Source: Noviherbaspirillum sp. L7-7A
Lineage (GTDB): Bacteria; Pseudomonadota; Gammaproteobacteria; Burkholderiales; Burkholderiaceae_D
DNA length: 64,000 bases
NCBI RefSeq assembly: GCF_019052805.1
Contig: NZ_JAHQRJ010000001.1
Coordinates: forward strand, 806,001-870,000
Direction: 5' to 3'
The first letter of the stretch is position 1; each line of letters opens with the position of its first letter. The position numbers and the translations under genes are program-made. Positions 19,092 through 28,105 of the stretch are shown one piece after another. The notes beneath the pieces are model-generated. The model worked only from the letters and a program-made list of their open reading frames with translations, was not told the origin of the DNA and searched no databases.

Positions 19092-20549
19092 TTACAGCCT
19101 GCGCGCGCCGGGTGTGGCGCCATGCCCGGCCAGTGCCGTGTCGGCTTCCAGCGTCGCCTGTTCCGGTTCCGGAAAGAATACGGTAAAGGTATTGCCGACG
19201 CCGTCCAGGTCTTCTTCCAGCGTGATCGATGCCTTGTGCAGGGCTGCGATCTCGCTGACGATGGCCAGGCCCAGGCCGCTGCCGTCCATGTTGGTGCCCA
19301 GCAGCCGGTGGAAGCGCTGGAAGATGCGTTCCCGTTCTTCCACCGGGATGCGCGGGCCATCGTCGCTGATGGACAGCATGCGCCGCTCGCCCGCCACCAC
19401 GCGCACCGTCACGCGCCCTGCATCCTGGCTGTAGCGCACCGCGTTGTCGATCAGGTTGTTGATCAGTTCGCGCAGCCGGTGCGCATCGCCATCGATGAAG
19501 ACCGGCGTCTCCAGGCCTTCGAAGCCGAGGTCCACATTGCGCCGCAGCGCTTCCGGCACCCATTCCATCGTCACTTCCAGCGCCAGCGCATTCAGGTCCA
19601 GCGCATGCAGCTCGATGCGTTCCACCGCGCCCGGCTCATTGCGCGCCAGCGACAGCAGCTGGCCGACCAGGCGCGACAGCCGGTCGGCGCTGAGATAAAG
19701 CTGGGCCACCGAATGCCGCAGCCTGGCCTTGTCGTTCTCCCGCAGAGCCAGCTCGATCTGGGCCTTGATGCCAGCCACCGGCGTGCGCAGCTGATGCGCG
19801 GCATCGGCGATGAAGCGGTTCTGGAAGTCCAGCGTCTTGCCCAGCCGCAGCAGCAGGTCGTTGACTTCCTCCACCAACGGCATCACCTCGCCGGGCACGC
19901 CCACCGCCTCGATCGGGCTCAGGTCCAGGTGGGAACGGTCGGACACGGCCCGCTTGAGCCGCTCCAGCGGCAGCAGGCCGCGCCGCACGCCGTAATAGAC
20001 CGCCACGCCGGCGCACAGGATCAGCAGGATCTGGGGCAGGAACACGCTGGCAAGAATGTCGCGCGCCAGCCGGTTGCGCTTGTTCAGCGTCTCGGCGACC
20101 TGCACCAGCACCACGGTCGGCGCCTGCGCCTCGTTCACCGTCATCAGCGCGGCCACCACGCGCACCGGCTCGCCATGCAGCTGATCGTCATAGAACAGCG
20201 GCTTGCCGGTCACGACGTGGGCTGTGGGCGGCGCCAGTTCGGGGTCGCCGCCGACCAGCTTGCCGTCGCTGGACGAGACACGGTAATAGATGCGGTCGTC
20301 CTGGTCCACGCGCAGGATGCGCTCCGTCATCGGCGCGATCTCCAGGCTGGGCTGGGCAGGGCCGGGACGCACATGCAGGAAGACTTCGCGCGCCATCTCT
20401 TCCAGCGAGCGGTCATGCGCCCGGTTGGAAAAGCCCAGCGAGGTGGAATAGGTAACCACGGTGTCGATCAGCAGCAGTCCCAGCAGCGGGCCGAGCAGCC
20501 ATGCCAGCAGCTGGCGCCGCAGCGTTGCCTTGCCCTTATTCTGCGACAT
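19092..20549 (-). CDS. Sensor histidine kinase, TctE/QseC-like
   Basis: Inner-membrane kinase of 485 residues: membrane helix 1 (about 14-34), periplasmic 2CSK_N-type sensor domain (about 35-165), membrane helix 2, then dimerisation/H-box with phosphoacceptor H252 (ADAAHQLRTPVAG), and an ATPase domain with N box (INNLIDNAVRYS) and G2 box (GSGLGLAIV). The G1 box reads DDGPRIP, with Arg400 where a glycine is usual. It overlaps the upstream response regulator gene by 14 bases, forming a typical pair. The N-terminal sensor resembles those of tricarboxylate or polyvalent-cation sensors; the signal is not known. Confidence 0.93.
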   Translation of the reverse strand: MSQNKGKATLRRQLLAWLLGPLLGLLLIDTVVTYSTSLGFSNRAHDRSLEEMAREVFLHVRPGPAQPSLEIAPMTERILRVDQDDRIYYRVSSSDGKLVGGDPELAPPTAHVVTGKPLFYDDQLHGEPVRVVAALMTVNEAQAPTVVLVQVAETLNKRNRLARDILASVFLPQILLILCAGVAVYYGVRRGLLPLERLKRAVSDRSHLDLSPIEAVGVPGEVMPLVEEVNDLLLRLGKTLDFQNRFIADAAHQLRTPVAGIKAQIELALRENDKARLRHSVAQLYLSADRLSRLVGQLLSLARNEPGAVERIELHALDLNALALEVTMEWVPEALRRNVDLGFEGLETPVFIDGDAHRLRELINNLIDNAVRYSQDAGRVTVRVVAGERRMLSISDDGPRIPVEERERIFQRFHRLLGTNMDGSGLGLAIVSEIAALHKASITLEEDLDGVGNTFTVFFPEPEQATLEADTALAGHGATPGARRL

Positions 20550-21213
20550 CGTTGCGTTCCATCAGGTAGCCCATGCCGCGGATGGTGCGTATCGTGCAGC
20601 CGTAGGGCTCGAGCTTCTTGCGTACCCGGTAGACATAGACTTCCATCGCATTCGGCCCGACTTCATCGCCCCAGCCGTACAGGTGGTTGACCATGTGCTC
20701 CTTGCTGACCACGCGGCCCTCGCGCATGAGCAGCAATTCAAACAGCGCCAGCTCGCGCGCCGACAGCTCGATCGGCTGGTCGTCGTAGTACAGCCGCCGC
20801 CCGGAAGTATCCAGCCGCAGACGGCCATGATGGAGGTCGGGCGCCGAGCTGCCATGGCCGCGCCGCAGCAGCGCACGCACCCGGGCTTCCAGTTCGGGCA
20901 GGTCGAACGGCTTGGTCAGGTAGTCGTCGGCGCCGAGGTCCAGGCCGCGCACCCGGTCGGCCAGCGCGTCGAGCGCGGTCAGCAGCAGCACCGGCACGCG
21001 CGACTTGCGGGCGCGCAGCCGGCGCAGGATCTCGAAGCCGCTCATGCCGGGCAGGCCGACATCCAGCACCACCAGGTCATAGGTATGGATGGACAGGGCC
21101 TTGTCGGCCTGGTCGCCGTTGCTGGCGAGGTCGACCGCATAGGCCGACTGCACCAGGGCCCGGTACAGGGCGTCGGACAGGATTTCATCGTCCTCGACGA
21201 GAAGAATTCGCAT
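20536..21213 (-). CDS. OmpR-family response regulator, TctD/QseB-like
   Basis: A 225-residue regulator: receiver domain (about 1-115) with acidic pocket EDD (7-9), phosphoacceptor D51 (LVVLDVGLPG) and K101-region LTKPFDLPEL, then an OmpR winged helix (about 130-220) with RRLYYDDQPIELSARELALF and YVYRVRKKL. The frame extends to 21285, but MRILLVEDD at 21213 is the family start. Cotranscribed with the kinase gene behind it. A target could be the adjacent divergent mgtC-like gene, which is only inference from position. Confidence 0.94.
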   Translation of the reverse strand: MRILLVEDDEILSDALYRALVQSAYAVDLASNGDQADKALSIHTYDLVVLDVGLPGMSGFEILRRLRARKSRVPVLLLTALDALADRVRGLDLGADDYLTKPFDLPELEARVRALLRRGHGSSAPDLHHGRLRLDTSGRRLYYDDQPIELSARELALFELLLMREGRVVSKEHMVNHLYGWGDEVGPNAMEVYVYRVRKKLEPYGCTIRTIRGMGYLMERNDVAE

Positions 21214-21422
21214 GATGTGAATGAAGGTGGTGGTGAAGGCGCGTGGGCCGATTCTAACGGAGGAAGGCCCATGCAAAGCCCGCATCGATGCATTGCGCGG
21301 TGAAACGGCGCTTGCCCCGCCTGGTCAACTGCCGGGAATCAACGCAGGCATTGTTGTCAAGCATGCACTTAAGTTTTGCTCGGCCTTACCATGGAAGGCC
21401 TGCAGATCAAGGAGGAAACAGG

Positions 21423-21890
21423 ATGTGGTGGACTGAAAGCTGGCTTGCCGTTCAGCAGGAATTTTCCGACCTCGGCGATGCGTCGGACGTTACACGTGTC
21501 TGCCTGCGCCTGCTGGTGGCGCTGGCGCTGGGCGGCTTGCTGGGCTACGAGCGGGAATCGGTGGGCGCTTCCGCCGGCCTGCGCACCCACATGCTGGTGT
21601 CGCTGGGCTCGGCGCTGTTCGTGCTGGTGCCTTCCCAGGCCGGCATGGCGCTGGACGACATGTCGCGCGTGCTGCAGGGCGTGGCGTCGGGCATCGGCTT
21701 TCTCGGCGCCGGCGCCATCATCAAGCTGCGCGAGGAAAGCCATATCAAGGGCCTTACCACCGCCGCCGGCATCTGGCTGACCGCGGCGGTGGGCGTGGCG
21801 GCCGGGCTGGGCCTGGAGGCAACCGCGGTGCTCAGCGCCGTGTTCGGCTGGGTGGTGCTGTCGTTGCTCAGGCTGACCAAAGCAAAATAA
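21423..21890 (+). CDS. MgtC/SapB family membrane protein
   Basis: A 155-residue protein with four to five membrane helices and the MgtC signatures GLLGYERESVGASAGLRTH and GIGFLGAGAIIK. MgtC proteins affect magnesium homeostasis and the F1Fo ATPase; many short MgtC/SapB members have no known role, and this one lacks the C-terminal cytoplasmic domain of true MgtC. AAGGAGGAAACAGG precedes the ATG at 21423. It is transcribed away from the two-component pair. Confidence 0.9.
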   Translation: MWWTESWLAVQQEFSDLGDASDVTRVCLRLLVALALGGLLGYERESVGASAGLRTHMLVSLGSALFVLVPSQAGMALDDMSRVLQGVASGIGFLGAGAIIKLREESHIKGLTTAAGIWLTAAVGVAAGLGLEATAVLSAVFGWVVLSLLRLTKAK

Positions 21891-22037
21891 GCGGCCCATG
21901 CCATCCGGCATGGCCGGCAGGGTGACATGCCGAATAAGGGAATGTTTAACATTTCGGCCGCCACCGGAGTCTGTTTCGCGCAAGACCTTGTTTTTTTGAC
22001 ATGCGAAGATTGAACATTAAGTTCAAGCCGTTTCATC
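21891..22037. other. Spacer before the glycosyltransferase cluster
   Basis: Contains a CATGCC/GGCATG inverted repeat just after the mgtC-like stop (about 21898-21913) that may terminate that transcript, then an AT-richer stretch (21940-22020) likely to carry the promoter of the gtr-like cluster. No T tract follows the hairpin. Confidence 0.35.
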
Positions 22038-23585
22038 ATGCTGCAAAGATCCAAGTCCCTGCCGGAAGCAGAGGCAGGAACACGCAATGGCCAGCACCTG
22101 GCGCTTGCGGGCACTTTCCTGGCACTGCTCACCGTCGTCCTGATTCCGTTCGCCCTGGTATCGCCGCTGCCTCTGAGCGACTATCCGAACCATGTGGCGC
22201 GCATGCATATCATTGCCCACCTGTCGGAGTCGGCCGCGCTGGCCCGGCACTACCTGGTGCACTGGGAATTCATCCCGAATCTCGCCATGGACCTGCTGGT
22301 GCCGCTGCTGATGCCGCCCCTGTCGGCCGAGCAGGCCAGCCTGGCATTCGCCGCGCTTGCCATGTTCCTGCTGGCAAGCGGCGCCATCGTGCTGCACCGC
22401 GCGCTGTATAACCGCTGGTCGCTGCTGCCGTTTGCCGCTTTTCTGTTCCTTTACAACCGGCATTTCCTGTGGGGCTTCCTGAACTATCTGTTCTCGGTGG
22501 GGCTTGCGCTGTGGATGCTGGCTGCGCACATTCAGTTGCGCCATCGCAGCGATGCATTGCGCATCGTGCTGTTTTCTGCCTTGTCGACAGCGCTGCTGAT
22601 TTCCCATCTGCATGCTTTCGCAAGCTACGCCATCCTGATCGGCGGCTATGAGGTGTCCGTGGCATGGCGCCAGCGGGAGAACCGGCCGTGGCGGGCGCTG
22701 CTGGTGGCGGGCGCGCAATTCATCCTTCCTGCCGCGCTGTTCCTGTCGCTGTCCAGCACCACCGAGCGGGCCGGCGAGATCAAGTGGTCGGCGCCGCTCG
22801 ACAAGCTCTACGGCCTGCTGGACATGGTCAACAATTACAGCCTGCCCCTCGATGTCGCCACCTTCCTCATCCTGGCGGGCCTGGTTGCCGCCGGTATCGT
22901 TACCCGTCGGCTCTCCATACACCGCGACCTGCGGCTGCCGCTGGCGCTGCTGTTCATCATCTACCTGTGCCTGCCGCGCCTGATGTTTGCTTCCTTTGGC
23001 GCCGACCGGCGGCTGCTGGTGATGGTGGCGCTGGCCACTGTTGCGGCGCTGCATGTGCGCCTGGACACAGCGAGGGCGCGCGGCATGCTGGCTGCCGGCA
23101 TGGTTTTGCTGTTTCTGGGGCGCATGACCGTCATTAGTGTGAACTGGATCAATGCCGACAAGGTCTATCAGCCGATATTGTCCAGCATTGAACAATTGCC
23201 GCATGGCGCGCGGGTGGCGGTGATTTGCGGCGGCGACAGTTTTCCCTATCTGGCCAATCCGCCTCTGGATCATGTGCCGAACATGGCAGTGGTAACGAAG
23301 GAGGCCTATCTCAATACCCTGTTCGCCGAACCCGGCAAGCAGGTGCTGCAGGTGGCCTACGGCTCGAAGGCGCCGTTCTCGGTGGATCCTTCGCAGACAT
23401 TCCGGATGGGGCCGGAAGAGAAGGGCAAAGCCAATCCGTTCCCTGACATCCCGCTGGAGCGCTTTGACTTTGTGATGCTGATCAATCCGGATTACTTCAG
23501 CCACGACTACCCGGCCCGCTTTGCGCCGATCTATGCGAAAGAGAATGTGATGCTCTTCCAGATACGTCCGCAGAAAGGTTCCTGA
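22038..23585 (+). CDS. Multi-pass membrane protein, probable GT-C type glycosyltransferase
   Basis: A 515-residue integral membrane protein with about ten hydrophobic helices and an early periplasmic loop containing PLSDYPNHVARM; an acidic residue in this first loop is where GT-C sugar transferases carry their catalytic Asp. The C-terminal 120 residues are a periplasmic domain. I do not recognise a named family. It is the first gene of a tight cluster: its TGA overlaps the ATG of the GtrA-like gene. A function in moving sugars from a lipid carrier to a surface polymer is inferred from the neighbours. No clear ribosome site precedes ATG 22038. Confidence 0.72.
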   Translation: MLQRSKSLPEAEAGTRNGQHLALAGTFLALLTVVLIPFALVSPLPLSDYPNHVARMHIIAHLSESAALARHYLVHWEFIPNLAMDLLVPLLMPPLSAEQASLAFAALAMFLLASGAIVLHRALYNRWSLLPFAAFLFLYNRHFLWGFLNYLFSVGLALWMLAAHIQLRHRSDALRIVLFSALSTALLISHLHAFASYAILIGGYEVSVAWRQRENRPWRALLVAGAQFILPAALFLSLSSTTERAGEIKWSAPLDKLYGLLDMVNNYSLPLDVATFLILAGLVAAGIVTRRLSIHRDLRLPLALLFIIYLCLPRLMFASFGADRRLLVMVALATVAALHVRLDTARARGMLAAGMVLLFLGRMTVISVNWINADKVYQPILSSIEQLPHGARVAVICGGDSFPYLANPPLDHVPNMAVVTKEAYLNTLFAEPGKQVLQVAYGSKAPFSVDPSQTFRMGPEEKGKANPFPDIPLERFDFVMLINPDYFSHDYPARFAPIYAKENVMLFQIRPQKGS

Positions 23586-23992
23586 TGAACACAAGACCCT
23601 CGTCCGGCAACATTTCGCTGCGCAGCCTGGCAACCTTTCTCGTGGTGGGCGGCTTCGCCACCGGCCTGCAGTACGCCATCATGGCCCTGCTGATGGCGCT
23701 GGCCGGCGTGCCGGCACTGGCCGCCTCCAACACCGGATTCGCCATCAGCGCCGTGGCCAACTACCTGCTCAATGCGAAGCTGACTTTCCGCAGCGAGCGC
23801 TCGCATGCGTCCACCCTGCCGCGCTTCGCCGTCACCGCCGCGCTTGGGCTGGGCATCAATTCCCTGTTGTTGAGCCTGTTGATCGCCGCCGGCCTGCATC
23901 CCGCGCCGGCGCAGATCCTGAGCACGGCAGGCGTCCTGATCTGGAATTACACATTGAACGCGTTATGGACATTCAAAAAGCCACAGACCTAG
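23585..23992 (+). CDS. GtrA-like flippase protein
   Basis: A 135-residue protein with four membrane helices and GtrA-type motifs (FLVVGGFATGLQYAIMALL; VANYLLNAKLTF; ILIWNYTLNALWTFKK). GtrA proteins are thought to flip undecaprenyl-phosphate-linked sugars across the inner membrane. Starts in the TGATG overlap with the preceding gene, and its last 28 bases overlap the GT2 gene, so the products are made together. Confidence 0.9.
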   Translation: MNTRPSSGNISLRSLATFLVVGGFATGLQYAIMALLMALAGVPALAASNTGFAISAVANYLLNAKLTFRSERSHASTLPRFAVTAALGLGINSLLLSLLIAAGLHPAPAQILSTAGVLIWNYTLNALWTFKKPQT

Positions 23993-24963
23993 CCCATCCG
24001 CCGGTATTGAGCCTGGTGCTTCCCTGCTACAACGAGCAGGAAGTCCTGCCCGAAACCACGGCCCGCCTGCAGGCCATGCTGGCCCGGCTCAAGGCCAATG
24101 GCGAGATCGCTGACGGCAGCGCGATCTATTACGTCGACGATGGCAGCCGCGACCGCACCTGGGAAATGATTCATGACTATGCCGAACGCAATGCCGATGT
24201 CTGCGGCATCAAGCTCAGCCGCAACCGCGGCCACCAGAACGCGCTGCTGTGCGGCCTGCTGACGGCGCCGGGGGATATCCTGATCAGCCTGGACGCCGAC
24301 CTGCAGGACGATCTGGAAGCCATACCGCAGATGATCCAGCGCTACCGGGAAGGCAGTGAAATCGTGTTCGGCGTGCGCCGCAAGCGCACCAAGGACACCT
24401 TCTTCAAGCGCTTCAGCGCCGAGAGCTACTACAAGTTCCTGGCGATGATGGGCGTGCAGATCGTCTACAACCATGCGGACTACCGGCTCATGAGCCGGCG
24501 CGCGGTGGAAAGCCTGCGCGGCTATGACGAGACCCATCTGTTCCTGCGCGGCCTGGTGCCGCAGCTGGGCTACAAGGGCGCGATCGTCGAATTCGACCGG
24601 GCCGAGCGCTTCGCCGGCGAATCGAAGTACCCGCTGACCAAGATGCTGTCGCTGGCATGGCAGGGCGTGACCTCGTTTTCCGCTTATCCGCTGCGGCTCA
24701 TTACCGGCATCGGCATGATGATTTCCGTGGTCAGCCTGGTCATGGCGGCATGGGCCGTGCTCACCAAGCTGTTCACCGACAACGCGCTGCCGGGCTGGGC
24801 ATCCACCGTGATTCCGATGTACTTCCTGGGCGGCGTGCAGCTGCTGAGCCTGGGCATCATCGGCGAGTATGTGGCGAAGATTTTCGAGTCTTCCAAGAAG
24901 CGCCCGCGCTTCCATGTCGAAAGCCTGTGCGGGGAGCGCTTTACCGAAGTGACGCCCCGATGA
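23965..24963 (+). CDS. GT2 polyprenyl-phosphate glycosyltransferase, GtrB/DPM1-like
   Basis: A 332-residue glycosyltransferase. The GT-A domain shows LVLPCYNEQEVLPET, the nucleotide-binding YYVDDGSRDRT, the DxD-type SLDADLQDD, and the RxxK-like loop SRNRGHQN; two membrane helices near the C-terminus (about 240-300) are typical of GtrB-type enzymes. It should transfer a sugar from a nucleotide donor to undecaprenyl phosphate at the cytoplasmic face. Overlaps the GtrA-like gene by 28 bases and the next gene by ATGA. The sugar cannot be read from sequence. Confidence 0.92.
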   Translation: MDIQKATDLAHPPVLSLVLPCYNEQEVLPETTARLQAMLARLKANGEIADGSAIYYVDDGSRDRTWEMIHDYAERNADVCGIKLSRNRGHQNALLCGLLTAPGDILISLDADLQDDLEAIPQMIQRYREGSEIVFGVRRKRTKDTFFKRFSAESYYKFLAMMGVQIVYNHADYRLMSRRAVESLRGYDETHLFLRGLVPQLGYKGAIVEFDRAERFAGESKYPLTKMLSLAWQGVTSFSAYPLRLITGIGMMISVVSLVMAAWAVLTKLFTDNALPGWASTVIPMYFLGGVQLLSLGIIGEYVAKIFESSKKRPRFHVESLCGERFTEVTPR

Positions 24964-26495
24964 GCCGGGCAAGGTTGGCAGGGCTGGGCCATGCGCCGGC
25001 CATCATCGCTCTTGCGGCGATGGCGCTGGCGCTTTTCATGACCACGCCCACGGGCGGCGACTTCTGGTGGTACGACGCTTCCCGCCATGCGATGAATGGC
25101 GTCTTCCTGCGCGACTTCCTGCTCGAAGGCGGCCTGCTGCATCCCTTGCGCTTCGCCAGGGAGTACTACCAGCAATACCCGGCGATCAACATCGGCTTTT
25201 ATCCGCCGTTCATGTACATCGCCTCGGTGCCTTTCCTGGCGGTGTTCGGCGCAAGCCATGCGGTGTCGCAGTCGGTCGTGGCGCTGCATGCGCTGCTTGC
25301 CGGCGTGATGGTCTACCTGATCTGCCAGCGCCTGATGGACAGGTGGAGCGCGCTGCTGGTGGCGCTGGCCATCCTGGCCCTGCCGGAGATAGCCTTGTGG
25401 TCGCGCCAGGTACAGCTCGATGTGCCTGCACTGGCGCTTCTGCTCTGCACGGCGTGGGCGCTGATTCATTACCTCCATACCGGCAGTGCCCGCTGGTTGG
25501 TGCTCACTGCGGCCTTCATGGGCCTGGCCATGCTGACCCGGGTGCAGGCTGGTTATGCGGTGCCGGCGGTTGGCCTGTTCGCATTGTTCCACCGCACGCC
25601 GCAGCGTCCGCCGCTGCGGACATGGCTGGCCGCCGCCGTATTTTTTCTGGTCCTTGCATTGCCCTCAGTCGGCAGCGTCTTCTACTTCAGCAAGGTGACA
25701 GGCAACCTGGCCGGGGCCATGCCCGACATGCCGGCCTTATGGTCATGGGACAACTGGACCTGGTATGCCAGAGCGCTGCCGCAGCAGATTGGCTGGCCTG
25801 CCACCTGGTTCATCATCGCCGGCCTGATTGCCGCCGTGGCCACGCTCCGCGCCGGCATGCCGCCCGCGGCAAAGGTCATCGCCGCATTCGCGCTGTCGTC
25901 CTGGGTTTTCTTCACCATCGTGTCGAACAAGGAGCCGCGCTTCAACCTGCCGAGCATTCCGTTTCTGTTCATGCTGGCTGCCTGGGGCCTGACGCGCCTG
26001 CAGGCCTTGCTGGGCCGCCTGCTGCTGCTGGCGCTTGCCGGCTGGCTGGTTTATCAGGCGATGCTGTTTCAGGTGCCGGTGGCGCAGGGATTTCGCGAAG
26101 CAGCCAGCCTGGCGCAGGCCCACACACCGCCTGGCGCCAACGTGCTGATCTCGGCGCATCGGGATGGCAGCTTCATCTTCAACATGCGCGCCGACGGCAG
26201 GCGCCGTGATATCGGCACGCGGCGGGCCGACAAGCTGTTCGTCGAGATCAGCATCATGCGCCAGCTCGGCATACGCGACCGCGAGCTGAGCCAGGACGCG
26301 ATACTGAAGATCCTCGACGACCAGAACATCGCGGTGGTTGTGGCGCAGACAGGCTATCTGGCGGACCAGCCCAGCATGCAGCAGTTCCAGCGGCTGCTGG
26401 AGGGCGGTGGCAAGTTCTCCGTGGTTGGGCGCGTGCCTTTGCAGGGGGATGTGCGCAAGGATGAGCGGGAACTGGTGGTGTATGCGAGGAAGTGA
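24960..26495 (+). CDS. GT39/ArnT-like membrane glycosyltransferase
   Basis: A 511-residue membrane protein of the PMT_2 type (dolichyl/polyprenyl-phosphate sugar transferases): an early loop with GGDFWWYDASRHAMNG carrying acidic residues, then YPPFMYIASVPFLAVFG, about ten helices and a periplasmic C-terminal domain (about 380-510). It probably takes a sugar from the lipid carrier made by the GT2 enzyme and attaches it to an outside acceptor (LPS, glycan or protein). The long frame opens at 24657, but ATG 24960 overlaps the GT2 stop as ATGA and is the credible start. Confidence 0.87.
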   Translation: MSRARLAGLGHAPAIIALAAMALALFMTTPTGGDFWWYDASRHAMNGVFLRDFLLEGGLLHPLRFAREYYQQYPAINIGFYPPFMYIASVPFLAVFGASHAVSQSVVALHALLAGVMVYLICQRLMDRWSALLVALAILALPEIALWSRQVQLDVPALALLLCTAWALIHYLHTGSARWLVLTAAFMGLAMLTRVQAGYAVPAVGLFALFHRTPQRPPLRTWLAAAVFFLVLALPSVGSVFYFSKVTGNLAGAMPDMPALWSWDNWTWYARALPQQIGWPATWFIIAGLIAAVATLRAGMPPAAKVIAAFALSSWVFFTIVSNKEPRFNLPSIPFLFMLAAWGLTRLQALLGRLLLLALAGWLVYQAMLFQVPVAQGFREAASLAQAHTPPGANVLISAHRDGSFIFNMRADGRRRDIGTRRADKLFVEISIMRQLGIRDRELSQDAILKILDDQNIAVVVAQTGYLADQPSMQQFQRLLEGGGKFSVVGRVPLQGDVRKDERELVVYARK

Positions 26496-26561
26496 AGCGG
26501 CATGCTGGTACAGCGTTTCGTTAGGGTAGGGATCTGATAGCCGCTTTCTGCCTCTTCCTTC

Positions 26562-27620
26562 TCATTTCGCAACCACCTTCAACCGTGCAGCCGGGATGCC
26601 GAACAGGCGGCAGAAATTGATCGAGCCATACAGCATGCCGAACTTGTAGATGGCAACCAGCAAACCCACGACGATGAACGGCGCCGCAAACCAGTAGAGT
26701 TCATAAGGCAGAAATGCCGGAAGCTGCTTGTAGACCATGAAGGATGCCAACAGCAGCGGCGCATGCAGCAGGAAAATAAAGAAGCTGTATTTCGCGCGTC
26801 GTGCAAGCCATTTGCCGGCATGGGTATTACTCAACATCGACGTCGCCGGCCAGACCAGCAGTGGCGACACCAGCCGCAGGTAAGTGGTGTTTTGGATTTT
26901 CAGGATCACGATGCTGGCGCACAGGGTCAAGAATATGACGACGCACAGCCGGGCATGCCGGTCCAGGAAACGCAGGTTCCAGTCCTTGATGGCAACAAGG
27001 CCGCCCAAATAAAACATGATGGGCATTTCCTTGCGCAGGATGAAAAAGCCATCGAAATTGAACCAGAAAATCACGGTCAGCAGCAGCAGGCCAGAAAACG
27101 CAGCGCGCCGCAGCAGCAAGCCCAGCAAGGGTGAAAGCAGGGTCAGGACGAACAAGTCGCGAATGAAATGCAGCGGATAATTCACCGGCCCCTGTGTCAA
27201 TCCCAATGCGCCATCCAGCATAATGCCGGCATTGAACGGATAGAGCTGGTAAGAAACTGGCAACTTGTAAGCCGATTGAATCAGATAAAGCGCCGCCGCA
27301 AGCAAGCCATTGCAGGTCAGGAAGGGGATTGCCAGGCTGCGGACCTTTTTGCCCGCAAGCTTGCGGTACTCCCGATCAAGTCCTGCCTTGAAGAGCAGAT
27401 AGCCGGAAATGGTTGTCAGCACAGGCACGGTGCAGCGAAACACCGCGCTCTGGAAAAACGCCTTGAACAAATCAAACCAGCTGTTGCCGACATCGGCAAT
27501 GTTCACATACTGCGGCGTGTGAAGAATGACGATGCCGAAGATCATGACGAAGCGGAGAAGGTCGATGCGCGTCGCGATGTCGGGGTCGAAGGAAATCCGC
27601 CGAATTGATTTATCTGGCAT
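26562..27620 (-). CDS. Acyltransferase family 3 membrane protein
   Basis: A 352-residue protein with about ten membrane helices. The N-terminal IDLLRFVMIFGIVILHTPQ contains the conserved His of acyltransferase-3 enzymes, and SGYLLFKAG and FIFLLHAPLL are further family features. Members O-acetylate or O-succinylate surface sugars. It converges on the glycosyltransferase cluster (66 bp apart), so modification of the same polymer is plausible. The sequence is less GC-rich than the genes before it, hinting at separate acquisition. Confidence 0.88.
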   Translation of the reverse strand: MPDKSIRRISFDPDIATRIDLLRFVMIFGIVILHTPQYVNIADVGNSWFDLFKAFFQSAVFRCTVPVLTTISGYLLFKAGLDREYRKLAGKKVRSLAIPFLTCNGLLAAALYLIQSAYKLPVSYQLYPFNAGIMLDGALGLTQGPVNYPLHFIRDLFVLTLLSPLLGLLLRRAAFSGLLLLTVIFWFNFDGFFILRKEMPIMFYLGGLVAIKDWNLRFLDRHARLCVVIFLTLCASIVILKIQNTTYLRLVSPLLVWPATSMLSNTHAGKWLARRAKYSFFIFLLHAPLLLASFMVYKQLPAFLPYELYWFAAPFIVVGLLVAIYKFGMLYGSINFCRLFGIPAARLKVVAK

Positions 27621-27910
27621 GGGTCTGAAGCGCCAGATGGAATTGGGTTGGTACGATCTTTTGACGGTGGAAGTGGGTGAAATACATTTCTTATTCGAAA
27701 TTCAATGATATAAGAAATGTAGCAATATTGATGCCAGTAATTATTTTCCTTTTACAACAGTTACTTGCGATTTGAATTCAAAAGGGAAACTCTTTGTGTA
27801 AGGAAATCCGACAGGCCGGTCTGGAAGAGCCCTTGACGTTTTTGCATGTAGCGATTGTGAGGCTGCAGCTCGCGCCTATGACCACAATCTTGGTCTTCTG
27901 GTGTCAGGCT
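27621..27910. other. AT-rich noncoding stretch
   Basis: Clearly richer in A and T than the rest of the window (for example 27680-27800) and without a supportable gene. It should include the promoter of the acyltransferase gene and opens the decayed patch that continues to about 29550. Confidence 0.5.
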
Positions 27911-28105
27911 TCAGTCGTCGACTCTCGACCAGTAATCCTTGCTCCAAATGACTTGGAATAGCACTTCTTGTGATTGATCTATCAGAGTTCTTCCGCTTGA
28001 TATGTCCGCAATTACGCTGCCCTTGTCCCACTCCTTATGCTCACTGGCCAGCTTTGCTGGAATTGTCGCGGGCATCAGTTTGATATACCTGTTAGTGCTT
28101 GTAGA
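27911..28105 (-). pseudogene. Gene remnant cut by the IS element
   Basis: The minus frame ending at 27911 encodes about 64 plausible residues (YIKLMPATIPAKLASEHKEW ... VIWSKDYWSRVDD) with no start before the IS end at 28106, so it looks like the C-terminal part of a gene interrupted by the insertion. Family not recognised. The evidence is only amino-acid composition and the abrupt end at the IS boundary. Confidence 0.35.
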
